Origin: Gammaproteobacteria bacterium
Lineage (GTDB): Bacteria > Pseudomonadota > Gammaproteobacteria > DSM-16500
NCBI GenBank assembly: GCA_013288655.1
Contig: JABDBK010000001.1
Coordinates: forward strand, 1 to 64,000
Direction: 5' to 3'
Length of the DNA stretch: 64,000 nucleotides
Shown: positions 8,110 through 17,973 of the stretch, in pieces
Position numbering within the stretch: position 1 is the first letter of the stretch
Layout: the number at the start of each line of letters is the position of its first letter
Made by a program: the position numbers and the translations under genes
Notes under the pieces: generated by a model
Database searches by the model: none
What the model was told of the DNA's origin: nothing
The model's input: the letters and a program-made list of their open reading frames with translations, nothing else

Positions 8110-8787
8110 TCAGGATGAACTGTTTATAGTTTTTTTCGGCGTTTCTTCAGGCTTACCCAAATGCTGAATAATCTCCTGCTCATTAACCGGTTGGCTTTTA
8201 TAAAGCTCTTGATAATTTTCGGGTTGCTGTGAACTGATCATATCATCAAATTTTTTGATTTGTGAACTAAATAAGTTAATAAAAAATGAACCGGAGACGA
8301 ATTTTGGAGACTCATTTTTAAAAATATGCAGTGTCAATATAGACAAAAAGACAAGACTAATAATATAACCGCGTGTAAAACCAATCGCAGCTCCAATTTT
8401 ACGATACACAACTGCTTGGGTGATAGTCAAAGATTCTGCATATCCCGAAAAAGTTATGCAAGCTTCTGTGATAGAAAAGACACTCACAAAACAAATTAAT
8501 AGGCTAATGGTATACATAAGCTCATATGCCATACCCAATGTGAAAGGCCCTGCATCTATAGAATGAAGAAAATTTCTAATAAATTTATTATCAACAGCAG
8601 AAACCATAATAGGAGATTGATCAAGAAAATTAGCCAAAGGTACTGTAAATTTAATAGAGAAAATTAACGCGGCACTCAAACACATCAGTGCAATGAGTTC
8701 CTTACCCGCACCACGCGACATACCTCTAATGGTATTAACTACTAAAATCAAAAAAACGAAAAAATCCAAGCCGTTCCAACTGTTCAT
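8110..8787 (-). CDS. cvpA: CvpA family membrane protein
   Basis: 225 residues with about four membrane segments beginning WNGLDFFVFLILVVNTIRGMSRG, the start signature of CvpA (colicin V production) proteins, followed by GAGKELIALMCLSAAL. E. coli CvpA is shorter (162 residues); the extra length is a polar C-terminal tail from about residue 175. CvpA is an inner-membrane protein linked to envelope stress and bile resistance. It usually precedes purF; here it follows the MscS channel gene with 15 bases between them, probably as the end of an operon ampG-mscS-cvpA. Confidence 0.8.
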   Translation of the reverse strand: MNSWNGLDFFVFLILVVNTIRGMSRGAGKELIALMCLSAALIFSIKFTVPLANFLDQSPIMVSAVDNKFIRNFLHSIDAGPFTLGMAYELMYTISLLICFVSVFSITEACITFSGYAESLTITQAVVYRKIGAAIGFTRGYIISLVFLSILTLHIFKNESPKFVSGSFFINLFSSQIKKFDDMISSQQPENYQELYKSQPVNEQEIIQHLGKPEETPKKTINSSS

Positions 8788-8802
8788 ACTCTAAACCTTG
8801 TA

Positions 8803-11800
8803 TTATTTAACCGGAGCCAATAAAGGTACACTACCTCTAATTAAAACCTCATGCTGTGGATAAGGTGGTTGAATGCCATGTGTTTCAAACGCTTGCCAAA
8901 TCAAAACCAACACTTCAGAACGCACACTGATGCGTGACTTAACTTGTCGTAAATTCACAAAATAACGTACCTCAAATTCGATTTGTTCATCCGCCAATTC
9001 TTTAAGAAACACTTCTGAGGCAGGTTCTGATAATACATTTTGATGATTAGCAAGCGTTTGATATATCAAAGCCTGCACATCTGAAGGACTATCATGGCGA
9101 CGGATTTTGATAGCAATAACCGTTCTTACAATAGAATCTTTTGCTGTCCAATTAGTAAATGTTTTACTAAAGATCTCTGCGTTGGGTACTAATACTTCCA
9201 TATGGTCCCAGGTACGAACTGTGACTGCACGTCCTCCAATATGCATCACCTCGCCTTCATGAACACCTATCGTCACCGTATCACCGACACGAATGGGACG
9301 TTCTAATAATAGTAAAAAACCACAGGCAAAATTATTGGCCAGATCACGCAACCCTAAACCTACGCCGAATGCAAATGCACCAGCCACGACAGTCAATGCA
9401 CGTAAATCAATACCCAATACACGCAATCCTATTAAAATACAAATCACAATCATCGTATATTGCGTTAATATGGCTATGCTGTTTCTGACACCCAAATCTT
9501 TAGTGCGTGACAACAAGAAACGATACATGAACTCACGAGTCCAGCGCCCAACCCAATATAAAATGGATACGATAATCATAAGTTCAATAATACTTATTAA
9601 TGTAATGCTCGTATTTAAAATATCGACCAATGGGTAATGCAAAATATATTGTAAACGCTCCACCACTGGCGATTGCATGTCCCAACCATAAATATAAAAT
9701 AAAACAATCCATGCTATTAAAAATAATGCGATACTTAATAACTTATCAAAAGGTTTTAGAAATGCTTCTGTCCATAACCAACCATTATTAACATGCCTTA
9801 TAAAAAGATGAGAGAAAAACTCCATCATTTCACCTAAAATACCTCGAACAATTAGATACCCAATCAAAACCAAAAGAAAAATACTTTCATACCAAGACAT
9901 CGTTAATACAAAATTAATAAAACCAAACACACCTATCACTGCATTAACCAATAATACAAGTGGAAATAACAATCCTAATAATCGTATCACTTTTCTAAAA
10001 TAAGTACGATCATCATCGATATAATGCAGAATAAGCCCTGGCAACACATCCCAGGATTTTAATAAAAGCAATGACACTATAGCTACAAAAATTAAAAATA
10101 AACGATAGAATAAATCTTTAATTTCGTAAATAAGCGGCAATTGATGCAAAAATACCGTACATGCCGTAATCACACCACCTACTAAAATCGTCCATTTCAA
10201 ACGGTAATATAACCTGACATCATGCCCTGCTCTATCATGCACCGTTTCAACCAAACAAAGTCTAGCCAGAGTTAAAATGGCTTTAAAAAATAACCCTACT
10301 AAACCCAGGTTTAGTAAAAAATTAAAATTTTGTGATGGGATACGCATAAATAACAAAAGCCAATAAACATTAGCTATAAAAGCGAAATCCCATAATACAC
10401 TGTGAAATAATTGAATGCTTAACCATTTAGGATTGATATGCCCTAATTCATGATCGGGCACTCCCAACAAGAACCGTGCCAAAAATTTATTGATATACAC
10501 AAATGTGACAAACCAGACGACTTCCAAAAATGCTAACGAGGCCCACACAAGCGCAGTGAAATGCGACAATGATTTAAGGATAGTTTGTAATAAACTTTTG
10601 AATACTTGATAAGCTAGTGTTGGTAATAAAATAATTTCATTACCTAAATCAAGCCATGCTTTTGCACCAAACCCTAATAAACCCTGTCGAGCGGACAATT
10701 CTTGCTGTAACGCTTGTTCTAATGTGGTTCGAAACGCAATCACATCATTACTCAAATCAAGAACACTTTTAATAGATGTTTTATACTGTGATTCAAGATC
10801 AGAAAGCTTAGCAAGAAATACATTGTCTTCTATCTTCTGTTGACTTAAAAAGCTTTTGCGATTATCCAGTATTTCCATTCTATCGTTTAATAATTCATTC
10901 AGTTTTACAAATTGTTTACCTAAAACTTGCATCTGATCGCTGACTTTGTTTAATAAGGCAATTGAACTACTACGAGAAATAGACACTTTAAATTGTTGAA
11001 TTTGATCTTTGTAGCGCACTATCAACATTTGCAAATAGATAAAATTGGCATTTTCATTAGCATAAAAAATCTCATTCATGATTTTAGTATAAGCCACTCT
11101 ATCTTTAGATTTTGTTTTTTCTAGATGGTGTAGCTCACCGTATAAAACACTTACCTGTTGTAACCACAGACTTTGTTGTCGCTGATAATCAATTTCTGAT
11201 TTAGCTTGCTGTTCTTTAAGCTGGAGCATGGTTTGTGATTTGAGAAGATTTTCTATCTTATTATATCTCGCATGATAAAGCGATACGGTGTCTTCTGCGA
11301 TAGATCGCAATTTATTAAGATAAGTTAATCGAGTTTTTTCAAGTCTTAATACATCTTTTTGATAAGCGAGTTGTGAGCTAAGCATTTTTGAACTAGGAAC
11401 GCCTGTGCGCGTCATATTCATACTGAATACACTGGCTACATTAACTTGATTTTCAATCTCCTGAATATCTTTTTCTAAAAGAGTAATGGTCTGTTGGGCT
11501 TCTGAAAGTTCTATTCCTATGCTATCTAAATTAGCACTTGCAACAGCCATGTCAATTTTAATCCATTTTAACCATGATTTACTTACCTTATCAAAAGATA
11601 AGGTCGAAAATTGAGTATTTTGCATGCTCTGCAAATGATCGTATTCTTTTTTTGACTGAGATAATCGATTTTGAAGAAGATCAATTTGCTGTACTAATAC
11701 TTTTGATTTATCTAAATAAAAGTCATCACCTATCTCACCTGGATAAGCGAATGCATAACCAAGTGCACATAGACTAAGCATGATGAATAAAATAAATTTA

Positions 11801-11817
11801 TGCAATGGCTTCCGCAT
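8803..11817 (-). CDS. Large MscS-family mechanosensitive channel (MscK/KefA-like)
   Basis: 1004 residues. A signal peptide (FILFIMLSLCALGYAFA) is followed by a long periplasmic coiled-coil region to about residue 400, then roughly eleven membrane helices, then the MscS channel domain. The pore-lining helix and beta domain are visible as VVAGAFAFGVGLGLRDLANNF, ERPIRVGDTVTI and VLVPNAEIFSKTFTNWT. The layout matches E. coli MscK and YbiO/YjeP-type channels, which open under turgor and release solutes on osmotic downshock. It overlaps the upstream permease gene by about 20 bases, so the two are translationally linked. Confidence 0.88.
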   Translation of the reverse strand: MRKPLHKFILFIMLSLCALGYAFAYPGEIGDDFYLDKSKVLVQQIDLLQNRLSQSKKEYDHLQSMQNTQFSTLSFDKVSKSWLKWIKIDMAVASANLDSIGIELSEAQQTITLLEKDIQEIENQVNVASVFSMNMTRTGVPSSKMLSSQLAYQKDVLRLEKTRLTYLNKLRSIAEDTVSLYHARYNKIENLLKSQTMLQLKEQQAKSEIDYQRQQSLWLQQVSVLYGELHHLEKTKSKDRVAYTKIMNEIFYANENANFIYLQMLIVRYKDQIQQFKVSISRSSSIALLNKVSDQMQVLGKQFVKLNELLNDRMEILDNRKSFLSQQKIEDNVFLAKLSDLESQYKTSIKSVLDLSNDVIAFRTTLEQALQQELSARQGLLGFGAKAWLDLGNEIILLPTLAYQVFKSLLQTILKSLSHFTALVWASLAFLEVVWFVTFVYINKFLARFLLGVPDHELGHINPKWLSIQLFHSVLWDFAFIANVYWLLLFMRIPSQNFNFLLNLGLVGLFFKAILTLARLCLVETVHDRAGHDVRLYYRLKWTILVGGVITACTVFLHQLPLIYEIKDLFYRLFLIFVAIVSLLLLKSWDVLPGLILHYIDDDRTYFRKVIRLLGLLFPLVLLVNAVIGVFGFINFVLTMSWYESIFLLVLIGYLIVRGILGEMMEFFSHLFIRHVNNGWLWTEAFLKPFDKLLSIALFLIAWIVLFYIYGWDMQSPVVERLQYILHYPLVDILNTSITLISIIELMIIVSILYWVGRWTREFMYRFLLSRTKDLGVRNSIAILTQYTMIVICILIGLRVLGIDLRALTVVAGAFAFGVGLGLRDLANNFACGFLLLLERPIRVGDTVTIGVHEGEVMHIGGRAVTVRTWDHMEVLVPNAEIFSKTFTNWTAKDSIVRTVIAIKIRRHDSPSDVQALIYQTLANHQNVLSEPASEVFLKELADEQIEFEVRYFVNLRQVKSRISVRSEVLVLIWQAFETHGIQPPYPQHEVLIRGSVPLLAPVK

Positions 11818-13048
11818 TATTTGATCTCACACAAGCGCGCAAATTAATTAATAAAATAATTCCTGGAAAAGATAACAAAAAGGCTATCCAATAAAAGTTA
11901 ATCCAACCTGCATACTGCACTATCACAGCGGCAACTGGGCCCGCAAATACACGGCCTAAGGCAAATAATGCGGATAAAAAAGCATATTGTGTCGCACTAA
12001 ATTTTACATTACATAATGACATTAAAAAAGCTACAAATGCAGCCGTACTCATGCCGCTACAAAATGACTCTATAAAAATGCATGATACCATTAAGAAATA
12101 ATGTTTACCCGCCATGGCTAGCACAATAAACATAGCATTTGAAAATGCTTGTAATAAACCAAAGCCTATTAAGGCACGAAAAAGACTTATGCGCACCATG
12201 AATATACCGCCAACAAATACACCCATCAGTGTTGCAATCAAACCAAAAGTCTTAAACGCAATGCCCACATCCGTTAGGGAAAAACCCAATTTACCTAACA
12301 AAAAATTACTCATGAGTGCTAAAGCAAGTGCATCACCTAATTTATAAATCATCACAAATAATAAAATAAACACTATTTTGTCACGTGATAACAAGTCTTT
12401 AAAAGGTTGAACAACAAAAGTTGCTAAGGATTGCGGTGGCAATTTACAAGGTGTTTCCTTAGGCGCAAACAGCGTTGCTAGAATCGATAATCCAATCAAA
12501 CCTGCTATCATTTCAAAGGTCACTTGCCAACCTAAATAATCCGCCATCACAAGTGCTAAACCACCCGATACTAACATGGCAACCCTAAAACCCAAGGTAA
12601 CGGCTGCAGCCCCCAAGCCGCGCTCTTCAGAGTGTAAAATGTCTGTTCTATAAGCATCCGTTGCGATATCTTGAGTTGCAGAAATGAATGCAATGACAAG
12701 AGCAACCAAACTAATAATGCTGGGTTGTGTCGCAGGATTTAGTCTAGCCATAATGATAATAGCAACACATAGACCTAATTGAGTTAATAAAATCCAACCA
12801 CGCCGTCTACCCAAAAATGGAGGAATAAACCTATCTAACAAAGGTGCCCATAAAAACTTCCATACATAAGGTAACCCTAGTAAGGTTAATGAACCAATGG
12901 TAAGTAAATCGACCCCAGACTGAGTAAACCAGGCTTGTAAACTCGACCCAGTGAGCGCTAAAGGCAATCCTGAGGAGAAACCTAAAAGTAATACTGTTTG
13001 AATTCGTCTATTAGTAATATAGTGTCCGAGCATTATCTTCAAACCCAT
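11798..13048 (-). CDS. ampG: AmpG-like muropeptide permease (MFS)
   Basis: About 416 residues with twelve predicted membrane helices. The opening RIQTVLLLGFSSGLPLALTGSSLQAWF and GLPYVWKFLWAPLLDRF followed by GRRRGW are the signatures of AmpG permeases, as is SATQDIATDAYRTDIL in helix 4. AmpG brings anhydromuropeptides from the periplasm into the cytoplasm for cell-wall recycling. It lacks the extra C-terminal helices of E. coli AmpG, as do many relatives. It is divergent from sdaA, with both promoters in the 74-base gap. Confidence 0.82.
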   Translation of the reverse strand: MGLKIMLGHYITNRRIQTVLLLGFSSGLPLALTGSSLQAWFTQSGVDLLTIGSLTLLGLPYVWKFLWAPLLDRFIPPFLGRRRGWILLTQLGLCVAIIIMARLNPATQPSIISLVALVIAFISATQDIATDAYRTDILHSEERGLGAAAVTLGFRVAMLVSGGLALVMADYLGWQVTFEMIAGLIGLSILATLFAPKETPCKLPPQSLATFVVQPFKDLLSRDKIVFILLFVMIYKLGDALALALMSNFLLGKLGFSLTDVGIAFKTFGLIATLMGVFVGGIFMVRISLFRALIGFGLLQAFSNAMFIVLAMAGKHYFLMVSCIFIESFCSGMSTAAFVAFLMSLCNVKFSATQYAFLSALFALGRVFAGPVAAVIVQYAGWINFYWIAFLLSFPGIILLINLRACVRSNNAEAIA

Positions 13049-13122
13049 CAAAATGATGCATATTTTATCATTATTCTGTTAAGATTGACACACAAAACAA
13101 AACCTAAACTCCAGGATAACTC

Positions 13123-14499
13123 ATGGTAATCAGCATATTTGATCTATTTTCTATCGGAATCGGCCCTTCAAGTTCACATACCGTGGGGCCCATGAAAGCG
13201 GCACGCGAATTCGCATTATCGCTTCACACCAAAAACCTTTTAGCACAGACAAATAAGATAAAAATTGAATTATTTGGTTCCTTAGCCTTTACTGGAAAAG
13301 GCCACGGCACGGACAATGCGATTCTTTTAGGATTAGAGGGCTTTATACCCAGTACCATAGACCCTGAAATCATCCAACCTCGAGCAGGGCAAATTTTACA
13401 CAGCAAGTCTATTAATCTGTTGGGAGAAAAGCTTGTTCACTTCAATACTGAAACAGATCTTCAATTTAATTATAAAGATCTACTCCCTAACCATACGAAT
13501 GGAATGCGATTTTCAGCTTTTGATGATAAAAATAACACATTACTGAGTGAAATTTATTACTCTATTGGCGGAGGATTCATTACAAAAGAAGGTCAAATTA
13601 GCCCTTCTGATGATTTCAACCATAAAACGTTGCCCTATCCGTTCGAATCAACAAAAGACCTTATTAAACATTGTGAAACAAACCATATCACCATCAAGGA
13701 TCTGATGTTGGCCAATGAAACTAGCTTACACGGTGAAGCCGAGGTTCGTGCCAGATTATTAGCTATTGCTGATGTGATGCGAAGCTGCATCAAAAAAGGC
13801 TGCCAAACCAAAGGAATATTACCAGGCGGCTTACATATTAAGCGCCGAGCACCTGAGCTTTATGAAAAACTCCAAGAAAAAGGTAGACCCACCTCCCATG
13901 AATTCACAGACAGCATGGCATGGCTCAATTTATATGCCATTGCAGTCAATGAAGAAAATGCAGCAGGCAGTCGTGTCGTCACCGCACCTACAAACGGTGC
14001 AGCAGGCATTATACCTGCTGTCTTGCATTATTATTTAGATTTTTATCCAGAAGCCACTGTAGAGCACGCTATCGACTTTTTACTCACCGCAGGGGCGATT
14101 GCGATTCTGTATAAAAAAAATGCGTCCATATCCGGCGCTGAAGTCGGCTGCCAAGGTGAGGTAGGTACAGCTTGCTCCATGGCCGCCGCCGCCCTTACAG
14201 CTATGCTAGGCGGTACTATTTATCAAATAGAAAATGCTGCAGAAATTGCCATGGAACATCATTTAGGAATGACCTGTGATCCCATCAATGGCCTGGTGCA
14301 AATTCCATGCATAGAACGTAACGCCATGGGGGCCGTTAAAGCAGTCAATGCAGCACGACTTGCGCTATTAGGCGATGGAAGCCATTTTGTTTCACTTGAT
14401 AAAGTCATCGCCACCATGAAGCAAACGGGAAAAGACATGCTTGCCATTTATAAAGAGACATCATTAGGAGGATTAGCTGCTAATATCCCAGAGTGTTAG
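13123..14499 (+). CDS. sdaA: L-serine dehydratase, iron-sulfur type
   Basis: 458 residues, full length for the single-chain enzyme. It deaminates L-serine to pyruvate and ammonia with a [4Fe-4S] cluster. The start [19 protein letters not shown] is the family signature, and the cluster cysteines lie in [17 protein letters not shown] and [17 protein letters not shown] near residues 345-400. AGGA precedes the ATG at good spacing. Serine is a major carbon source for Legionella-type bacteria, so a serine catabolic gene beside peptidoglycan recycling would fit, but that is inference. Confidence 0.96.
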   Translation: MVISIFDLFSIGIGPSSSHTVGPMKAAREFALSLHTKNLLAQTNKIKIELFGSLAFTGKGHGTDNAILLGLEGFIPSTIDPEIIQPRAGQILHSKSINLLGEKLVHFNTETDLQFNYKDLLPNHTNGMRFSAFDDKNNTLLSEIYYSIGGGFITKEGQISPSDDFNHKTLPYPFESTKDLIKHCETNHITIKDLMLANETSLHGEAEVRARLLAIADVMRSCIKKGCQTKGILPGGLHIKRRAPELYEKLQEKGRPTSHEFTDSMAWLNLYAIAVNEENAAGSRVVTAPTNGAAGIIPAVLHYYLDFYPEATVEHAIDFLLTAGAIAILYKKNASISGAEVGCQGEVGTACSMAAAALTAMLGGTIYQIENAAEIAMEHHLGMTCDPINGLVQIPCIERNAMGAVKAVNAARLALLGDGSHFVSLDKVIATMKQTGKDMLAIYKETSLGGLAANIPEC

Positions 14500-14548
14500 C
14501 ACTTAGAAAAAACACATGATATAATCTCACGATTAATCAATTTGTTAT

Positions 14549-15325
14549 ATGAATATGATAGAAAATGCCATAATTTATGAACAACCCTTGAATGAGCTAG
14601 TTAGAGTTTGCTTGCGCATAGAGCAACTATTCCAGCAAATAGATCACCAAATCGCTGATAAATCCATTCTGGGTACGCGAAATGTTATCGCTATTATTAT
14701 CAATTTGTTGCAATTAGTTGACAGACCGGACTTAAAAGCAAAACTTGCAAAAGAATTAAGTCATCAAACCATTTTACTTGGAAGACTGGAAAATACACCC
14801 GAGATAGATCCACAAAAACTGCGTGAAACCTTAAATCAGCTCGATGAACTTGCACGATGTTTTATTGATAACAGCAAAAAAATAGGTCAAAATTTGCGCG
14901 AAGTTGAACTGCTAAATAACCTGCGCTTACATTTGGCCAGCCCAGGCGGTGGCTGTTGCTTTGATATACCACTTTATCACTATTGGTTAAATCAACCCAC
15001 TGATGTAAGAGAGGCTACACTCAAAACATGGATAAGCGAGTTCAATAAAATTCGTGATGCCATTTCTCTTGTGTTAAGGCTGATACGTGAAGGATCCAAA
15101 TTTAATCATAAAACGGCTGAACATGGTTTTTATCAAGAATTACTCGATCCGCAAGTCAATTTACGTCTTATACGTGTCGCTATTCCAAAAGATATAGCAG
15201 CATATCCAGAAGTTAGCATTGGACGCCATTACCTAAGCGTGAGATTTTTTTCACCGACCATTCAGGAAAGGCCAACACAATATCTGCAACATATAACTTT
15301 TTGGATATCTCATTGTAATGCATAG
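14549..15325 (+). CDS. zapD: Cell division protein ZapD
   Basis: 258 residues, close to the family length of about 250. The opening YEQPLNELVRVCLRIEQLF and the SPGGGCCFDIPLYHYWL segment are characteristic of ZapD (YacF), which bundles FtsZ filaments at the division ring. yacG follows 7 bases later, as in most gammaproteobacteria. Elsewhere coaE sits directly upstream; in this genome coaE is instead at the far end of the window after pilD. Confidence 0.93.
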   Translation: MNMIENAIIYEQPLNELVRVCLRIEQLFQQIDHQIADKSILGTRNVIAIIINLLQLVDRPDLKAKLAKELSHQTILLGRLENTPEIDPQKLRETLNQLDELARCFIDNSKKIGQNLREVELLNNLRLHLASPGGGCCFDIPLYHYWLNQPTDVREATLKTWISEFNKIRDAISLVLRLIREGSKFNHKTAEHGFYQELLDPQVNLRLIRVAIPKDIAAYPEVSIGRHYLSVRFFSPTIQERPTQYLQHITFWISHCNA

Positions 15326-15332
15326 GTAATCC

Positions 15333-15539
15333 ATGGACATGAAGAAAGAAAAAATCGTTTGTCCTTATTGCGGGAAAACAAATACCTGGGCCCCAGGTAA
15401 TATCTATCGGCCTTTTTGCTCTGAACGTTGCAAACTCATAGATCTTGGTGACTGGGCAGATGAAAAATTCCGTATTCCTCTTCAACCAGACTCTTCAGAA
15501 GATAATATACCTGAACCTGATGATGACAATGATACATAA
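15333..15539 (+). CDS. yacG: DNA gyrase inhibitor YacG, zinc-binding
   Basis: 68 residues. VCPYCGK near the start and [18 protein letters not shown] supply the four zinc-binding cysteines and the conserved helix; the acidic tail is typical. E. coli YacG binds GyrB and blocks DNA binding. It overlaps the next start by one base, so zapD-yacG and the following two genes look like one transcript. Confidence 0.93.
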   Translation: MDMKKEKIVCPYCGKTNTWAPGNIYRPFCSERCKLIDLGDWADEKFRIPLQPDSSEDNIPEPDDDNDT

Positions 15540-16399
15540 TGAATAAATTATTTTTTTTTCTTAGCCTGATTTTTATTTCTTTTTCAAGTTTTGCCAATGA
15601 AAAACTCATCGTTATTCTCGATTGGTTTCCTAACCCAAATCATGCGCCTTTGTTTGTCGCAAAAGATAAAGGATATTTTCAAGCGGTAGGTTTAGATGTA
15701 AAACTCATAGGGCCAGCAAATCCCTCCGACCCGCCTAAACTCGTGGCCGCTAAAAAAGCTGACATTGCTATCACTTACCAACCTCAATTCATAGAACAAG
15801 TTGATCAGGGACTGCCTCTTATACGCATTGGTACACTTATCGATAAACCTTTAGATTGTTTAGTTGTACTCGAAGATGGTCCTATAAAAAAAATAAGTGA
15901 TCTAAAAAACAAACGTGTGGGTTATAGTTCAGGTAGCATGAATAGCCTTGCATTGAAAACCATGCTTGAACATCATGGACTCTCTCTGAAAGATGTCGAA
16001 CATATCAATGTTCAATTTGATTTAACGCAAGCATTGCTTACCAAAAAAATTGATGCGGCTACCGGAATGATGCGAAACTTTGAAACAGTTCAAATGAACC
16101 TGGCAGGACATCCTGCTCGTATTTTTCTACCAGAAGAACATGGCGTCCCTACTTATAGTGAACTTATATTTGTGACCCACACAAAAAATCTACATGACAA
16201 AAAAATACTTCTCTTTTTACAAGCATTAAAAAAAGGGACTGGCTATTTAAAAGCACATCCGAAAGAATCCTGGGAGTTATTTATAAAAAATCATCCTGAA
16301 TTAAATGATGATCTTAATCATCAAGTATGGTTTGCATCCTTAACTTATTTCGCGGATGAACCCTCTTATTTTGATGCTAAAACAAGGAATAACACGTGA
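15539..16399 (+). CDS. ThiY/NMT1-like ABC substrate-binding protein
   Basis: 286 residues with a signal peptide (LFFFLSLIFISFSSFANE) and the NMT1/THI5 fold: VILDWFPNPNHAPLFVAKDKGYF, then GPANPSDPPKLVAAKKADIAITYQPQ. Relatives bind thiamine pyrimidine precursors such as formylaminopyrimidine or hydroxymethylpyrimidine in the periplasm. Two oddities: no permease or ATPase gene lies nearby, and the protein ends at DAKTRNNT, about 25-40 residues sooner than usual family members, with the next gene starting inside its stop codon. It may be C-terminally trimmed or shared with a transporter encoded elsewhere. Confidence 0.8.
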   Translation: MNKLFFFLSLIFISFSSFANEKLIVILDWFPNPNHAPLFVAKDKGYFQAVGLDVKLIGPANPSDPPKLVAAKKADIAITYQPQFIEQVDQGLPLIRIGTLIDKPLDCLVVLEDGPIKKISDLKNKRVGYSSGSMNSLALKTMLEHHGLSLKDVEHINVQFDLTQALLTKKIDAATGMMRNFETVQMNLAGHPARIFLPEEHGVPTYSELIFVTHTKNLHDKKILLFLQALKKGTGYLKAHPKESWELFIKNHPELNDDLNHQVWFASLTYFADEPSYFDAKTRNNT

Positions 16400-17478
16400 C
16401 ATTATCTCTTTATCTAGTAGGTCTTTTTATCGTTATCATTGGAATATTACTCTTTGCTATTAAGATGTTACAAGATACTATTTATAAAGGCATCCAAGAA
16501 ACACGCACAAACGTTAAAGAAGCGCTTTCAGATTATTCACAAGAACTGGGTAAACGCATGGATAGTCTTACCCAAACCACTGAAATGAAATTAAAAGAAA
16601 TCAATCAGCAAGTGGAAAAACGTCTTGCGGAAGGTTTTCAACGAACGACTGAAACCTTCGGTGATGTTATCAAACGTCTTGCATTAATTGATGCTGCCCA
16701 GAAAAAAATTACCGAACTTTCTAGCAGTGTTATGAGCTTACAAGAAATCTTAAATGATAAACGTTCACGCGGCACTTTTGGTGAGGTTCAATTATCTGGA
16801 CTCATACGAAATGTTTTGCCTGAACAACATTTTTCTTTTCAACATACACTAAGCAATGGTAAACGTCCGGATTGCGTACTATTCTTACCAGAACCTTCGG
16901 GCAATATAGCCATTGATGCTAAATTTCCATTGGAAAATTATCGTCTGATCATGGATACCTCTCTATCTGATAGCGATAGAAAACAGGCTGAAACACAATT
17001 TAAAATTGACATACGGAAACACATCCAGGATATTGCAGAGAAATATATACTTCCTGATGAAACTGCTGATGGCGCGGTCATGTTTATTCCTGCAGAAGCC
17101 GTTTTTGCTGAAATTCATGGCCGATTTCCAGAATTAGTCGACATTGCTCATAGATCAAAAATTTGGTTGGTCTCCCCTACCACTATGATGGCAATTTTAA
17201 CGACTGCAAGAGCAGTCTTGAAAGACGCCGCAACTCGACAACAATTACATATCATTCAAAAGCATTTACATATGCTCGCAATTGATTTTGATCGTTTTCA
17301 AAAACGCATGGATAATCTTGCTAGACATATTGCACAAGCTCATACTGATATAGAAGAAGTGCATGTTTCTGCGAAAAAAATTACGAACCGATTTGAGATG
17401 ATAGAAAAAGTTGAATTAACAGGCGCAACTTTATCTGAGCATGAGTTAGCAAATAGCACTGCGGAGCTTGATGATTGA
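16396..17478 (+). CDS. rmuC: DNA recombination protein RmuC
   Basis: 360 residues from a GTG start overlapping the previous stop. One N-terminal membrane anchor, then a coiled coil (residues 30-110), then the RmuC nuclease-like domain: SRGTFGEVQLSGLIRNVLP, RPDCVLFLPEPSGNIAIDAKFPLENY and MFIPAEAVFAEI. RmuC limits inversions at short inverted repeats, which is of interest in a genome with many such repeats. E. coli RmuC is 475 residues; shorter forms like this are common. Confidence 0.92.
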   Translation: MTLSLYLVGLFIVIIGILLFAIKMLQDTIYKGIQETRTNVKEALSDYSQELGKRMDSLTQTTEMKLKEINQQVEKRLAEGFQRTTETFGDVIKRLALIDAAQKKITELSSSVMSLQEILNDKRSRGTFGEVQLSGLIRNVLPEQHFSFQHTLSNGKRPDCVLFLPEPSGNIAIDAKFPLENYRLIMDTSLSDSDRKQAETQFKIDIRKHIQDIAEKYILPDETADGAVMFIPAEAVFAEIHGRFPELVDIAHRSKIWLVSPTTMMAILTTARAVLKDAATRQQLHIIQKHLHMLAIDFDRFQKRMDNLARHIAQAHTDIEEVHVSAKKITNRFEMIEKVELTGATLSEHELANSTAELDD

Positions 17479-17555
17479 TGGTTGCTTGTATGATAAAGTC
17501 ATATTGAACACTGCTGATTTATAGCGGTTCCGAAATATCTGTAAGCCGTATGACG

Positions 17556-17622
17556 TGTCATGCCAGCATGCTTTTAGCTGGCATCCAGCCTAGATGCCAG
17601 CTAAAAGCATGCTGGCATGACA
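17556..17622. repeat. Perfect 30-bp-arm palindromic repeat
   Basis: Arms 17556-17585 and 17593-17622 match perfectly around a 7-base loop. The ends read TGTCATGCCAGC, the type of palindromic repeat found in many intracellular bacteria. It lies after rmuC in a 285-base gap and could fold as a terminator for that operon, though no T run follows. The rest of the gap holds nothing else clear except the 21-base sequence at 17669-17689, which recurs at 62986-63006. Confidence 0.85.
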
Positions 17623-17763
17623 GAAGTGAGACTTATAAAGTGTGCTGATGCAACAGAAGTAATCATTTGGGGTGACTAGAAGCTACAGCTTAAATAAACC
17701 ACTTCCTTGTTTAAAAAGGATTTAGTATAATATTGAAAAATTTATAATCACACAGGAGGCAAA

Positions 17764-17973
17764 ATGATAAAAAGAGCTGTCTTATTTTTTATGTTTACTA
17801 CATTAGGTTCATATGCAAATGCTCAATCCATAGCAAACTTAAACTCGATATTGTCAGCTACCTCGACAAATCCACAATCTATCCAGGAAGCTATACCTTA
17901 TGTTGGCAAAGATATGACTGTTAAGAATGTGAATCATATTAATATACCTACTGCTAGCAAAATTATTTGTTAA
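17764..17973 (+). CDS. Small exported protein, function unknown
   Basis: 69 residues. A strong ribosome site (AGGAGG, 5 bases before the ATG) and a clear signal peptide (RAVLFFMFTTLGSYANA, cut probably after ANA) support a real gene. The mature part is about 48 residues with one C-terminal cysteine and no recognised domain. It converges on the hydrolase gene and overlaps its 3' end by 11 bases. Confidence 0.6.
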   Translation: MIKRAVLFFMFTTLGSYANAQSIANLNSILSATSTNPQSIQEAIPYVGKDMTVKNVNHINIPTASKIIC

